A stretch of 64,000 nucleotides of DNA from positions 75,137,005 through 75,201,004 of the forward strand of contig NC_088300.1 in assembly GCF_032854445.1 (NCBI RefSeq), given 5' to 3'. Below, piece by piece: positions 14,640 to 25,830 of the stretch. The position numbers and the translations under genes are program-made. The DNA comes from Liolophura sinensis (Eukaryota; Mollusca; Polyplacophora; Chitonida; Chitonidae). The notes under the pieces were generated by a model. It did no database searches and was not told the origin of the DNA. It was given only the letters and a program-made list of their open reading frames with translations. Positions within the stretch are counted from its first letter, which is position 1. Each line of letters opens with the position of its first letter.

Positions 14640-14740
14640 GGCTTTATTCTGGTGACTCTGGTTTCCTCAACTCATAAATGTAACCAGTATCTTACTCTAG
14701 AGAATGCTTCGAACAACAATCAAATAAATAAATAAATCAG
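14640..14740 (+). mobile_element. Decayed SINE 3' end
   Basis: A diverged relic of the SINE 3' region: GGTTTCCTCAACTCATAAATG, a degraded ATTCTTGAGT-like block, then CAATCAAATAAATAAATAAA as the tail. The central block is largely lost. The assignment rests mainly on the tail and on the order of the remaining blocks. Confidence 0.55.
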
Positions 14741-15288
14741 TTATTTCACTTGTAGGTATATAGCATTTAAACCTTACTACTCAAGATGAACAGAGTGATA
14801 TATGTAGAGTTTAAGGACGGGGGTTGTAATTCGTATCCATGGATGTATTCATATTTGCACACTTCGTCCATCGCTCTGTGTCACACATGAATATTAACTA
14901 ATTCGCACTAAGCCTGAAATATTTCAGTGCAAAACTGGGAAGCATGATTCTTGAAATCCTTCTTGATTGTACTTGTAAAATCTGGGATGTACAATGAATC
15001 AACTACTCAGATTCGTGCTAAAGATGAGGGCACAAATATCCCAATTCTTTATTTGCTTTAAAGTCTGTTTATTTTAATCTCACATGTCGAATCACGTACA
15101 TAGTTGGAATGTATGTAGATAACGAATTTGTGGCTTCTTTACTTGAGTGTAACATCATATTGTCGACGAGGTTGATGCAAATACAAAATTACTGTGCAAT
15201 TCACTGACTAACCCTTGGTCGATAGTACAGATACAAGACTAGATAGTGTGTTTACGAGGTAATGGAAGCACTGGAACAAAGACCTGGA
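14741..15288. other. Intergenic sequence between SINE copies
   Basis: No gene, array or structured element recognised in this 0.5-kb stretch. Confidence 0.55.
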
Positions 15289-15440
15289 GGCCGTAAGTGG
15301 GAAAATCTTCCAGCAACCTGCGGATGGTCGTGGGTTTCCCCCGGGCTCTGTTCGGCTTCCTTCCACCATAATGCAGGCCGCCGACATATAGGTGAAATAT
15401 TCTTATGCACGGCGTAAAACACCAATCAAATAAATAAATG
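15289..15440 (+). mobile_element. SINE, 5'-truncated copy
   Basis: Starts in the segment that follows the tRNA-like head (GGCCGTAAGTGGGAAAATC), continues through CAACCTGCGGATGGTCGTGG, the CACCATAATGCAGGCCGCCG block and GGCGTAAAACACCAATCAAA, and ends in a short AAAT tail. The 5' truncation is as expected for incomplete reverse transcription. It faces another copy in the opposite orientation about 100 bp away. Confidence 0.9.
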
Positions 15441-15536
15441 AAACTAAGACCTGGAAAAAATAGATCATGTTTAATGAAAAACGACAGGGATCGTCCACAT
15501 GACCAGGTTCACATATGATACTAGGAAAATTGCTTT

Positions 15537-15791
15537 CATTTATTTGATTTGTGATTTACACCGTACTCGAGAATATTTCACATATATGACGGCGGCCAGC
15601 ATTATGGTGGGGGAAATCGGGGAGAGGCCCAGGGAAACCCACCGCCATCCTCAGTTTGCTGGCAGACTTTTCCACGACCGAAAAGGAAGCCAGCATGGAC
15701 TGGACTTGAACTAACAACGACCGCATTAGTGAGAGGCTCCTTTGTAATTGCGCCGCGCTGGCACGCTAACCACCTGGACCACGGAGTCCCC
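15537..15791 (-). mobile_element. SINE, near full-length, minus orientation
   Basis: Reading the minus strand there is a tRNA-like head with a B-box-like GTTCAAGTCC, the GCTGGCTTCC and GGTCGTGG joining segment, the conserved central block (complement of CGGCGGCCAGCATTATGGTG) and a TAAATGAA tail at the low-coordinate end. It pairs with the plus-oriented copy at 15289-15440 as an inverted repeat. Several diagnostic positions are mutated, so it is probably inactive. Confidence 0.9.
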
Positions 15792-18117
15792 AAATCGAAT
15801 AGGGCTTTTTGCAATGTCAAAGTGTACATTTGATGTAAGTTTGATAAACCTAACTGCAAGTTTGCAAGAGATAGAGTGTTTACACATTTATGTGGTCAGA
15901 CGCAAGGACGGACATAGGGATTGATGCCGACCGGCATGACAATACATCTGGGCCAAATTTGGCTGAGGGATGAACACCAAACTTAATCTTTTCTTCAAAT
16001 GCAGAGAAAATATAATGTCTATATAAATCAATTTCAGGGTTTCTATAATATCTTTTCATTCACCGACTGATACTGTTATGTAAATTTTTAGCACAGAACT
16101 GAATTTCTGTTCGTTTAGGAGACATACCTTTGTAGCTAGTGACATATTTGCGAATAGACAATTATTGTGTTCTTGGTTCAGCCTGTTCCCTGGTCATGTA
16201 CATACATGTACATAGACATAGACTGACAAAACCCCGCCCAGCCAGTCAGAAGGGAAGGCCTAGTACCTGGCAGGTGGCGATTGGAATTAGTTCGATTGTC
16301 GACATTATCTCCGGATCCATGAGACAGATTTCCTATAAGAGGGATTTAGAAGATAGCCCCAGAGGCAGCTTTCTTTGCACGAGGGCTAAACATAATGATT
16401 TAGGGGTATTTTGCTAGGCAACTGAAGTGGACGATAACTAATGTTCATTTCGGGAAGAGATTGCTAATGAGCGGACATAGACACCCATTGCCGTGTCAGC
16501 AACAACGTTGTTATTTTGTCATTCCTGAACAACTCACTTTATCAACTGGTTGATCAGCATAAGAAACCAGTTCTGGCAAGCCTGGATCAGATTCCGTCTA
16601 CAAACATGAGCATGCTTTTTGTTAACCGACAAGCGTAGATATACAAGGCCACGTGTTGGTGTCCATCTCAAATCAAGGACATATGCGTGGATCAGACTTA
16701 GCTTCTTCCCTAAACTTGACGACTTTAACGAAATCACTCCGCAGTCTGATTCACCTCAAACTAAATATACGGTATCTAAAAACTCATGTTTTGTTAACTT
16801 GTACATGCATTTCCCTTATTTCTATCGAATAATGAAACCCGGTTTTACAATGCAGCGCCTGACTGATGTTGCAAGAAAATGTTTAGATAAAATATAGCAT
16901 TTCACTATCAGAAAATTTTCGCAGACAAGCGCCTGGTTAGACAAAAAAGACCATTTTGAACGCATGTGCAAAACATCTAAGGCAAAAAGTTAGTGGCTGG
17001 CTTGGGAACACGTAAATCACCAAGCAGTTAATATTTAAGTGTAACAATGAAAACATTTCGCACAGTTATCCAGGTCATCTGGATTGCAGAACATATACCT
17101 ACCAATCTGATACATAGTTCCACATGATTGCCAAGGAGTTTGATCACAAAATCACGGACTGTTTGACACAGAGTATTAACGGAAGTAAAATTAGTATGTG
17201 TATATGTATAGTCGTGCAATGAATCCTTTCATTTGAAATCATATCATGTAGGCGCCAGATTAAAGATGTCATAAATGGCAATTCCAGCTTTTCGATTACT
17301 AGGTGCTTGATATATGATTTTGTCTGGCAGTGATTCGTGTGAAGGGAGCGAAATAAGGGTAATAGGCTAACGCGTATTTCGACATTGATGTGGCCTCTAC
17401 AGTAGCTATCCCTGTCTGTCGTGCATGGAACAATAGTCCCAAATTCCTGGCATAATGGTGGAGAGTGGTGTGGGGGTGGGATAGCGGGTGGGAGAATAAA
17501 CGGGACCGGACGGTTTCAGTTTCCATTTTTTCCAAGATAAGATAGCGCGTGCAGCTGGCCATGAAAGACAGGAATTTCCACGATCTGAGTAGAATATGTA
17601 TCAGTACGATTTGTTAAAATAACAATAGAGAAAGTTGCCTGCACATAGATGTGAAAATCACACCGGCATTGCCGTGCCCAGGATTGTCTGAATACAGTAC
17701 AACTCTCCTCGTCTAGACAGTGTCTGAGGGTCATAAATTCCGTATACCACTCAGTTTGAGATGAATATTAATGCTTTCACCAATGGTTCCAGAACACACA
17801 TGCTGCACTATTCTTTGTAGCCACCATGAACGACGTTATGTGTTCACATTCACATATGTCTAATTTCACCCTTTGTGGTACCTAAGATTGCACGCTTAAA
17901 CGGCAGCCACAACCACATACAGTACCACAAAACTTCCCCTAGGACGGCTGTGTCGCTATCGCATGTGTTGGATACGCTTAATAGTAATTAGATCACCACA
18001 CAGGGTTTTTTCTTCATATACTCTGATTTGGTTACCGTTATGGCTGAAGTGTGACTTACAAGAGAGACTTAACTGTCTATACTGACGGACACCTAGATAT
18101 GAACAAAGCTTATTGGT
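15792..18117. other. Intergenic sequence, no gene recognised
   Basis: No homology recognised. Open frames are under 95 codons and unconvincing. No arrays were seen until the 40-bp array begins. Confidence 0.6.
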
Positions 18118-19482
18118 ATTGAAACAAGCGCTACCCAAACTTGGTTAACATCTTGGCACTGACACAAGCGCTATCCAAACACCTAACACCTTGGGGGTGA
18201 CACATATACCACCCAAACTGGATTAACACATTGGCAATGACTCAGACGCTACCCAAACTGGACTAACGCATTGGTAGTGACACAGACGCACCCAAACTGG
18301 ACTAACACATTGGTAGTGACACAGACGTACCCAAACTGGACTAACTCATTGGCAGTGACACAGACGCTACCCAAACTGGATTAACACATTGGTAGTGACA
18401 CAGTCTATCCAAACATGACTAACACATTGGTAGTGACACAGAGTCTATCCAAACATGACTAACACATTGGCAGTGATACAGAGTCTATCCAAACATGACT
18501 AACACATTGGCAGTGATACAGAGTCTATCCAAACATGACTAACACATTGGCAGTGATACAGAGTCTATCCAAACATGACTAACACATTGGCAGTGATACA
18601 GAGTCTACCCAAACATGACTAACACATTGGCATTGACACAGACGCTACCCAAACTGAACTAAAACATTGGTAGTGACACAGACGATACACAAACTGGACT
18701 AACACATTGGCAGTGACACAGACGCTACACAAACTGGACTAACATATTGGTAGTGACACAGACACACCCAAACTGGACTAACACATTGGTAGTGACACAG
18801 GCCCTACCCAAACTGGACTAACACATTGGTAGTGACACAGATGAACCCAAACTGGACTAACACATTTGCAATTACACAGACGCCACCCAAACTTGATTAA
18901 CACATTATCATTGACACAGACGCTACACAAACTTGACTAACACCTTGGTAGTTAAACAGACGCCAACCAAATTTGAATAACACCTTGCCAGTGAGACTGA
19001 CGCTGACAAAATGGGGCGAGTGCCTTGTGAGTAAAACAGGCGCTACCCAAACTTGACTAGCACCCTGATAGTGAAACAGACGCCACCCAAACTGGACTAA
19101 CACCTTGTCAGTGAAAGAAGCGCTGCCCGAACTTGATTAACACCTTGGTAGTGACACAGACGCTGACCAAATTTGGCGAATACCTTGTTAGTAAAACAAG
19201 CGCTACCCAAATTTCACCAACATTTTAGTAGTGACACAGACACTAAACGAATTTGGTGAATGCCTTGTCAGTGAAACAAGCGCTACCCTTATTTGACTAA
19301 CACCTTGTAAGTGACACAGGCGCTGATTAGATTTGACTAACATCTTGACAGTGACACTTACACCACCCAAACTTAGCTAACATTGGCAGTGATACAGACG
19401 TCGACCAGACTTGATTAACATCTTGGCAGTGACACAGACGCTTACCAAATTTGGCGAATGCCTTGACTGTTGAACAGATGCT
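18118..19482 (+). repeat. 40-bp minisatellite array, about 33 units
   Basis: Tandem units of about 40 bp built on ACCCAAACTGGACTAACACA followed by TTGGTAGTGACACAGACGCT. A near-identical subfamily (GAGTCTATCCAAACATGACT) occupies about 18421-18610 with exact 40-bp spacing. The units after about 18900 are increasingly degenerate, with indels and a switch to TTTGGCGAATGCCTTG-type units. The unit length is not a multiple of three and no long frame persists. Confidence 0.97.
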
Positions 19483-19737
19483 GCTTTTTTAGCCCAGGTG
19501 TCAGGTCAGTTTTGACTTTTTTCAGGCATGTAGCCGAGATACACGAGATAGTCACGATATGACCTAATCTTGATTGGATGATCTCATCATATAACCTCAT
19601 ACGACCTACAACTCAATGGCTAGAGAACGATGGTTGGTTCTGACGGTATCGCCGCCTGATTTTCGTGTAAGAATCACGTGCTGTTTTCATCATTACTGAT
19701 GGACGGTCTGATATTGACGCCTAAAAGTGATTCATTG
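19483..19737. other. Intergenic spacer after the 40-bp array
   Basis: Short non-repetitive spacer with nothing recognised. Confidence 0.5.
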
Positions 19738-19990
19738 TTAGGATGCTCGACTCCTAAACAAATGACACAAAAGAGGCGGGTTCAATTCCGGTCATGGACA
19801 AGAAATTTGCAGAACGGCGCTCGTGGTGCTGTTTCTTCCATGTAACGTTCGCATGTTCGTCAGTAACATGCCAAAGATCGATAGTTTTTCCCGGGCAATG
19901 TGGTTCCCTTCACCCATTTAACTAATAGCTATCGTATAAGTAAAAAAAAGTCCTGGTGTGTGGCGTTAAAAACTTTCAAATATACAAATA
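19738..19990 (+). mobile_element. Possible second type of tRNA-derived SINE
   Basis: The segment contains a B-box-like GGGTTCAATTCCG at about 19786, preceded by a weak A-box-like GGATGCTCGACTCC. About 130 bp later it resembles a SINE 3' end: ATCGTATAAGTAAAA, TGGCGTTAAAAACTTTCAAA, then TATACAAATA. The layout is that of a tRNA-headed SINE, but the body differs from the main family in this window apart from the CGTATAAGT and GGCGTTAAA blocks. It could be an old divergent member of the same group. Confidence 0.45.
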
Positions 19991-20967
19991 GAGGGTACAA
20001 TGTCTGAGAATTCATGCGTCAGCGCAGCCAGACATTATCATGATGCATTTCATCGGAGGTTCTTACCGGATACAAGCTGTGGTTATGGCCACTGATGCTC
20101 AGATTAGCCATATAGCCGTGTAGATTTTCTTGAAATTTGCTCTTGTAACATTACAGCCATTTACATGAATCCGAAAGATGAACACCTCGCTGACTTCTGA
20201 ATGGGTCTTCTGTAATTAGATATGTGCAATCGCCCGCATTTTGACAGTAGTAACTTTTTTTTGCCGTATAATATATTGTCACCTGGCAGATCGTACCCAC
20301 CGTGTTTTACCCTCCGTCATCACCTCCCCGCGGGTAGGCGCTCTGTTCCCGGGATCTTCCGGTTCAGCAAACTATACAAAAGGTGTTAAGAGAGTATCCC
20401 AAATAGTACACAGCGCGGTGAAGCTAGATGATATAGCAGACGCTCTTTCTAATATTTACAGCTGGAATTTGCATTGAAATGATATTTTTAATGTAAAAAC
20501 TGAAAAAAAAATGACAAGGATGTCCTTTCAAAATTGAAGGACAAACGAAGTAGGTATACAATTAAAATGGCCACAATCAGATCCCGGCGTTTGCTTCTAT
20601 TTTTCGCGATTTATTTATCACATATGTATTTAGTAAGTCAGATTTTGTGAGAATTGGTGTTACCTTCCAGCTTCCAGGAAAAATCTCTGTTCCTCAAGCG
20701 GCGATGGTGCTTTCGAACAACTGCAGTTTCAAAATGATAAAATATTCATGGAATTTTATTCGACTGTAAAGTCACATTGTGAATTTAGAGATTCGCTTAT
20801 AGTGATGGCGCAGTGTAGTGTTTCCTGATCGACACATTCGCAATTATAGCGTTTTTTTTTTTCGCACGGTTTTACACGTCTAGTAACCTAACAGACAAGG
20901 TCACATAGAGGACGACGTCATTGGACGCCATTAGATCTGATGGGTTCACTGAAAAGCGGTACATTAC
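19991..20967. other. Intergenic sequence, no gene recognised
   Basis: Nothing recognised. It contains short A and T homopolymer runs and one open frame of 78 codons with no similarity. Confidence 0.55.
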
Positions 20968-22700
20968 ACTTTGGCACACCTGTGTGTTTGTCACTATAAT
21001 ACGTGTGTGTGATGGACAACATGTTGGTACTTGTCACACCAGCGTGTTTGTCACTATAACACGTGTATATGACTGACATCATGTTGATACTTGGCACACG
21101 CGTGTGTTTGTCACTATAATACGTGTGTGTGTTGGACGACATGTTGGTACTTGTCACACCTGTGTGTTTCTCACTATAATACGTGTGTATGATGGACAAC
21201 ATGTTGGTACGTGGCACACGTTTGTGTTTGTCACTATAATGCGTGTTTGTGATGGACAACATGTTGGTACTTGGCACACGTGTGTGTTTGTCACTATAAT
21301 ACGTGTGTGTGATGGACAACATGTTAGTACTTGGCACACGTGTGTGTTTGTCACTATAATACGTGTGTGTGATGGACAACATGTTGGTGCTTGGCGCACG
21401 AGTGTGTTTGTCACTATAACACGTGTGTATGACTGACAACATGTTGGTACTTGGCACACCAGTGTGTTTGTCACTATTATACGTGTGTGTGATGGAAAAC
21501 ATGTTGGTAATTGGCACACCTGTGTGTTTGTCACTATTATACGTGTGTGTGATGGACGACATGTTGGTTACTTGGCACACGTTTGTGTTTGTCACTATTA
21601 TACGTGTGTGTGACTGACAACATGTTGGTGCTTGACACACGTTTTTGTTTGTCACTATTATACGTGTGTGTGACTGACATCATGTTGGTACTTGGCACAC
21701 GTGTGTGTTTGTCACTATTATACGTGTGTGTGATTGACGACATGTTGGTTGCTTGGCACACGTGTTTGTTTGTCACTATAATACGTGTGTGTGATGGACA
21801 GCATGTTGGTACTTGGCACACCAGTGTGTTTGTCACTATAACACGTGTGTATGACTGACAACATGTTGGTACTTGGCACACCAGTGTGTTTGTCACTATA
21901 ATACGTGTGTGTGATGGACAACATGTTGGTGCTTGGCATATGTGTGTGTTTGTCACTATAATACGTGTGTGTGACTGACAATATGTTGGTACTTGGCACA
22001 CCAGTGTGTTTGTCACAGTAATACGTGTGTGTGACTGACAATATGTTAGTGCTTGGCACACGTTTGTGTTTGTCACTATAATACATGTGTGTGATGGACA
22101 ACATGTTGGTGCTTGGCATATGTGTGTGTTTGTCACTATAATACGTGTGTAAGACTGACAATATGTTGGTACTTGGTATATGTGTGTGTTTGTCACTATA
22201 ATACGTGTGTGTGACTGACAATATGTTGGTGCTTGGCACACCTGTGTGTTTGTCACTATAATACGTGTGTGTGATGGACAACATGTTGGTGCTTGGCACA
22301 CCAGTGTGTTTGTCACTATAATACGTGTGTGTGATGGACAACATGCTGGTATTTGGCACACCAGTGTGTTTTTTGTCACTATAATACGTGTGTGTGATGG
22401 ACAATATGTTGGTGCTTGGGACACGTGTGTCTTTGTCTCTAAAATACGTGTGTGTGATGGACAATATGTTGGTTACTTGGCACACGTGAGTGTTTGTCAC
22501 TATAATACGTGTGTGTGTGTGATGGACAACATGTTGGTGCTTGGCACACGAGTGTGTTTGTCACTATAATACGTGTGTGTGATGGACAACATGTTGGTGC
22601 TTGGCACACGTGTGTGTTTGTCACTATAATACGTGTGTGTGACTGACATGTTGGTGCTTGGCACACGTTTGTGTTTGTCACTTTAATTCAAGTGTGCGAT
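20968..22700 (+). repeat. 60-bp minisatellite array, about 29 units
   Basis: Units of 60 bp with core GTGTTTGTCACTATAATACG, then TGTGTGTGATGGACAACATG and TTGGTACTTGG. A variable hexamer follows CACAC (for example CTGTGT, CAGTGT, GTGTGT, GAGTGT or GTTTGT). Single-base insertions around 21569, 21750 and 22474, a short insertion at about 22370 and an extra TG pair at about 22515 break the period. Since 60 is a multiple of three and the core lacks stops, several frames on both strands stay open for 110 to 295 codons. That is a property of the repeat, and I do not call a gene. Confidence 0.97.
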
Positions 22701-25461
22701 AGACAATACCAATGCTGATTATCCGAGCATATGGCGAGACTTATGGGTAGTAATTGTGTACTATTTATAAGCAGTGATCACTGGAGGGTGTTTGGCCGCT
22801 CTGAATTCGCGGGCCGCACTGCCGGGGACCTCTGGTCCGCATAAGCCACGTCCTCATAGCGGCATTAGTCTAACAATTTTTCCATTGAAGGACATCAGAA
22901 TTCCTGGGTGGTCCTTCAATACTTGACCATGTACAGGTTTCCGTGATAGATGAGTCTCTTGGTGAGCTTCATTACCTCTATTCGCATCTAACCACATAAT
23001 TCTCCCCAACGCACGCCCCCTGTTCATTGGCCCTTTCTCTTTAACTCCCCCCCCAAACACCGCTACAGCTACGGTCTGGTCGACGTGTGTGTCAAAAATG
23101 GGCCTAAAATCGTCAGATGTAAAACGTGTTTGTTCATCTATCCACTTTTGGCCTCACACAGGCGACTTCTAAACGGAGTGGTCAGTATAGAGCACAAAAG
23201 CAGGACACTTTATAGTGTTGGAAGTTGAGTTATGCGCGGTTCTTTCCATCTACAAACTGCTGTTAATGCAGCTTTGATGTAAGCTTGGCTAAGCTGGAAA
23301 TCAGTGGCCACAAGGATATGTATGGTGGTCGTGATAAGCCATTTTCCTCGCCCTGTTACCCTCTGAATGATTAGGATCACAGACAACATTGATCGGGCGC
23401 TTATTACCCACGCTGGATCAATTAACGAATCGGAGGCGGAGTTGTGAATCGGCATTGAGTGTTGACCTTACCCATCGATACGTTCACGTCAATCACCAGT
23501 CTCAGCTAAAAACCTTTTAAAATATGGCACTTGTAAATCGCCGGTTGTCGGCAATATTGCTGTTGTGTTTGGAATACTTGGGGATCTATAAATGTCCATT
23601 TAAACAAAAAATGCTCGGCAATCTCTTAAACCCCACGTTACACACTCGGCCTCGGCCAGATGCGCCGTTATAAACTGGCGTCTAAGCGCGCTGCTTGTCA
23701 GTATTGTAACATACGTCAGTCGGGGCCAGAATAAAAGTGTTTGAGTCCAGGTTAACGGTCTCCCAGACTTGATATCCGGAGGTGTGTATCAGCGTCACCT
23801 AGTACTTCTGTCCCTCCCTGTCACCCCTTGGCGACAGATCTCACTGGGTGATCCCTAATGGTTTTTCCTGTCCTCTGTGATCACTTTTCTTGGCGTTGAA
23901 TGGATTTAGTACATGTTCGAGGTTTGGACGTATCCAGAATGACCGGTGTTGTCCTTCAGCAGGTAAGGGCTGATAAATGACCGTTTACATCATTACTTCC
24001 TTTAGCCATTCACTTAGCAGAGATGCCAAATCCGAATGAGTAACCCAGGCTAAATCCATACTATCTTGAGAAAAGCCATTTGCAGTCGTGAAGAAAGTTA
24101 GTTCGGAAAGTGTATACATTATGTGACGGTGAGTTATGTGTTATGCTGACAGAATGCTGTTTGTTGTAATTAGTCGGTGTTAGTAGTATGAGTTCCCTGA
24201 CGACAAGGAACACTGTCTCTGGTCCGACCCCTTGTGCAGTCAGTCTAGGCAATTACTCCACGGCTTTATTAAAAGACTGGACATATAGGTATTGATCCAA
24301 GTCAGCGTCCACAGAGACACGTCGTGTCCGTATAACCACCAAATACCGTGGAATACACTACCAAAATGGATAACCCTGCATATAGGAGGAATGTAACATT
24401 TAACATCGGACAGAACTGTCTAAATGTCTCCGACTCGAACACACACCTCAACTTGATAACATTCATAGTTTCGGCAATAAGACAGGTTTATACACTCCCG
24501 TTTCTTCAGTCTATTCAGTGTCTGGTTGTGGCGTCTAGGTTTCGGACTCGTCTTCTGTAATCTGCTTACAAAGATTGATTATTAAAGGAATGAAGATGTC
24601 TTCGCTTATATAAAAAATCAGGTAACGGTGACCCTTAATCTCAGGCAGTAAATTTGCTGTGTTAAGGAAGATTTTGATGGACAGATCACAGTGTCTAATA
24701 ACAGAACTTATAATATTAACAAATAAATTAACTATTTATACCATAAATTATTTTCTCTCTACAGTGAAGCAAAGCGGTTTACCATTTCTGTGGTGTCCGC
24801 AGCATTTGAGAAATGCAAGTATTTAAGCATGGTATGAATATGTAATTTAACCTCCGTATATTGGAAGTTTTGTAACAAAACGATACCTTCTTTAAAGTCA
24901 AGGTGTGTTATCTGTAAAAATGTTTCAAAACTGGTTGTTAAATACTTTAACACATTAATCAGGCTTAAGTCAGAAGACTTCGTTGAACACTTCTACATTT
25001 TAGGCTTTATACAAAGTGTGCAAATAATTTCAAGAGATACAAATTACTGTAAATACTTTATCTACCAAAATTACTACGGTATTGTGTAAATTACACTTTA
25101 CTTCCTGTTCTTTTTTCCCTGAACATATCTATCCTCCTAATGCAAAACAACAGTTATATTTTTAGCTTCTTCTGTTTGAACTTGTTAAACTATCCATGAT
25201 GTTCAACTTCCTTTGTGACAAAACCAATTACTGATTGCCCGGAAACTCTTGTGCAGACTTACTCCATTTACTATTGCAACATCGCCTGTCTGGCTTAACC
25301 AGTAAAATCAACAACGCTTTTCAAACTGTGGTCTGACCCTTAACGTTTGTTTAAATTTGCATGTCTTTGAATGTAGATTTCACTGGAATCGGACACATGT
25401 ATAATGCGAGTCTGTATATGCAGTGGGCAATTCAACAAGATGATTGGTCTACTAGCAATCT
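22701..25461. other. Intergenic sequence, no gene recognised
   Basis: Contains a somewhat GC-richer part (22.8-23.9 kb) with frequent CpG. No exon could be supported: open frames are under 85 codons and not family-like. Confidence 0.55.
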
Positions 25462-25547
25462 GCTCTACCCGGTTGATTTCCTCTTACCATAATGCTGATC
25501 GATTAAAGTCAGGTGTTTTCGGGAAAAAAATAAATTAATAAATATGA
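25462..25547 (+). mobile_element. Decayed SINE fragment
   Basis: CTCTACCCGGTTGATTTCCT followed by TTACCATAATGCTGATCG matches the central SINE block with several changes. An AT-rich tail (AAATAAATTAATAAAT) follows after a shortened interval. It is a short, diverged relic. Confidence 0.6.
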
Positions 25548-25633
25548 TTTAAATGAAAGAGAAAATAACGATCATTACCTTCTTTTAAAAATACCAACCG
25601 GATTGGTTAAATTGTGAAGGTGCTTTATGCACG

Positions 25634-25636
25634 TAT

Positions 25637-25687
<51 letters not shown>

Positions 25688-25830
25688 TTCATTTATTTGA
25701 TTAGTGTTGTCCCCCGTACTCAAAAATATGTCATTTATACGACGGCGGCCAGCATTATGGTGGGTGGAAACCAGGCAGATCCCGGGGGAAACCCAGACCA
25801 TCCGTAGGTTGCTGAGAGACCTTCCCACTG
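25634..25830 (-). mobile_element. SINE, truncated, with long (TTTA)n tail
   Basis: On the minus strand this is the central SINE block (complement of ACGGCGGCCAGCATTATGGT and the CCCGGGGGAAACCC block) ending in an unusually long AAAT tail, seen on the plus strand as about 16 TTTA units at 25634-25700. The head is missing beyond CTTCCCACT. The long uninterrupted tail suggests either a young insertion or microsatellite expansion of the tail. Confidence 0.92.

Noticed and set aside
20918-22681. Overlapping open frames of 64-295 codons on both strands in the 60-bp array
   Set aside because: A stop-free unit of length divisible by three keeps several frames open at once. The frames overlap each other, break at single-base insertions, and encode only the repeat.
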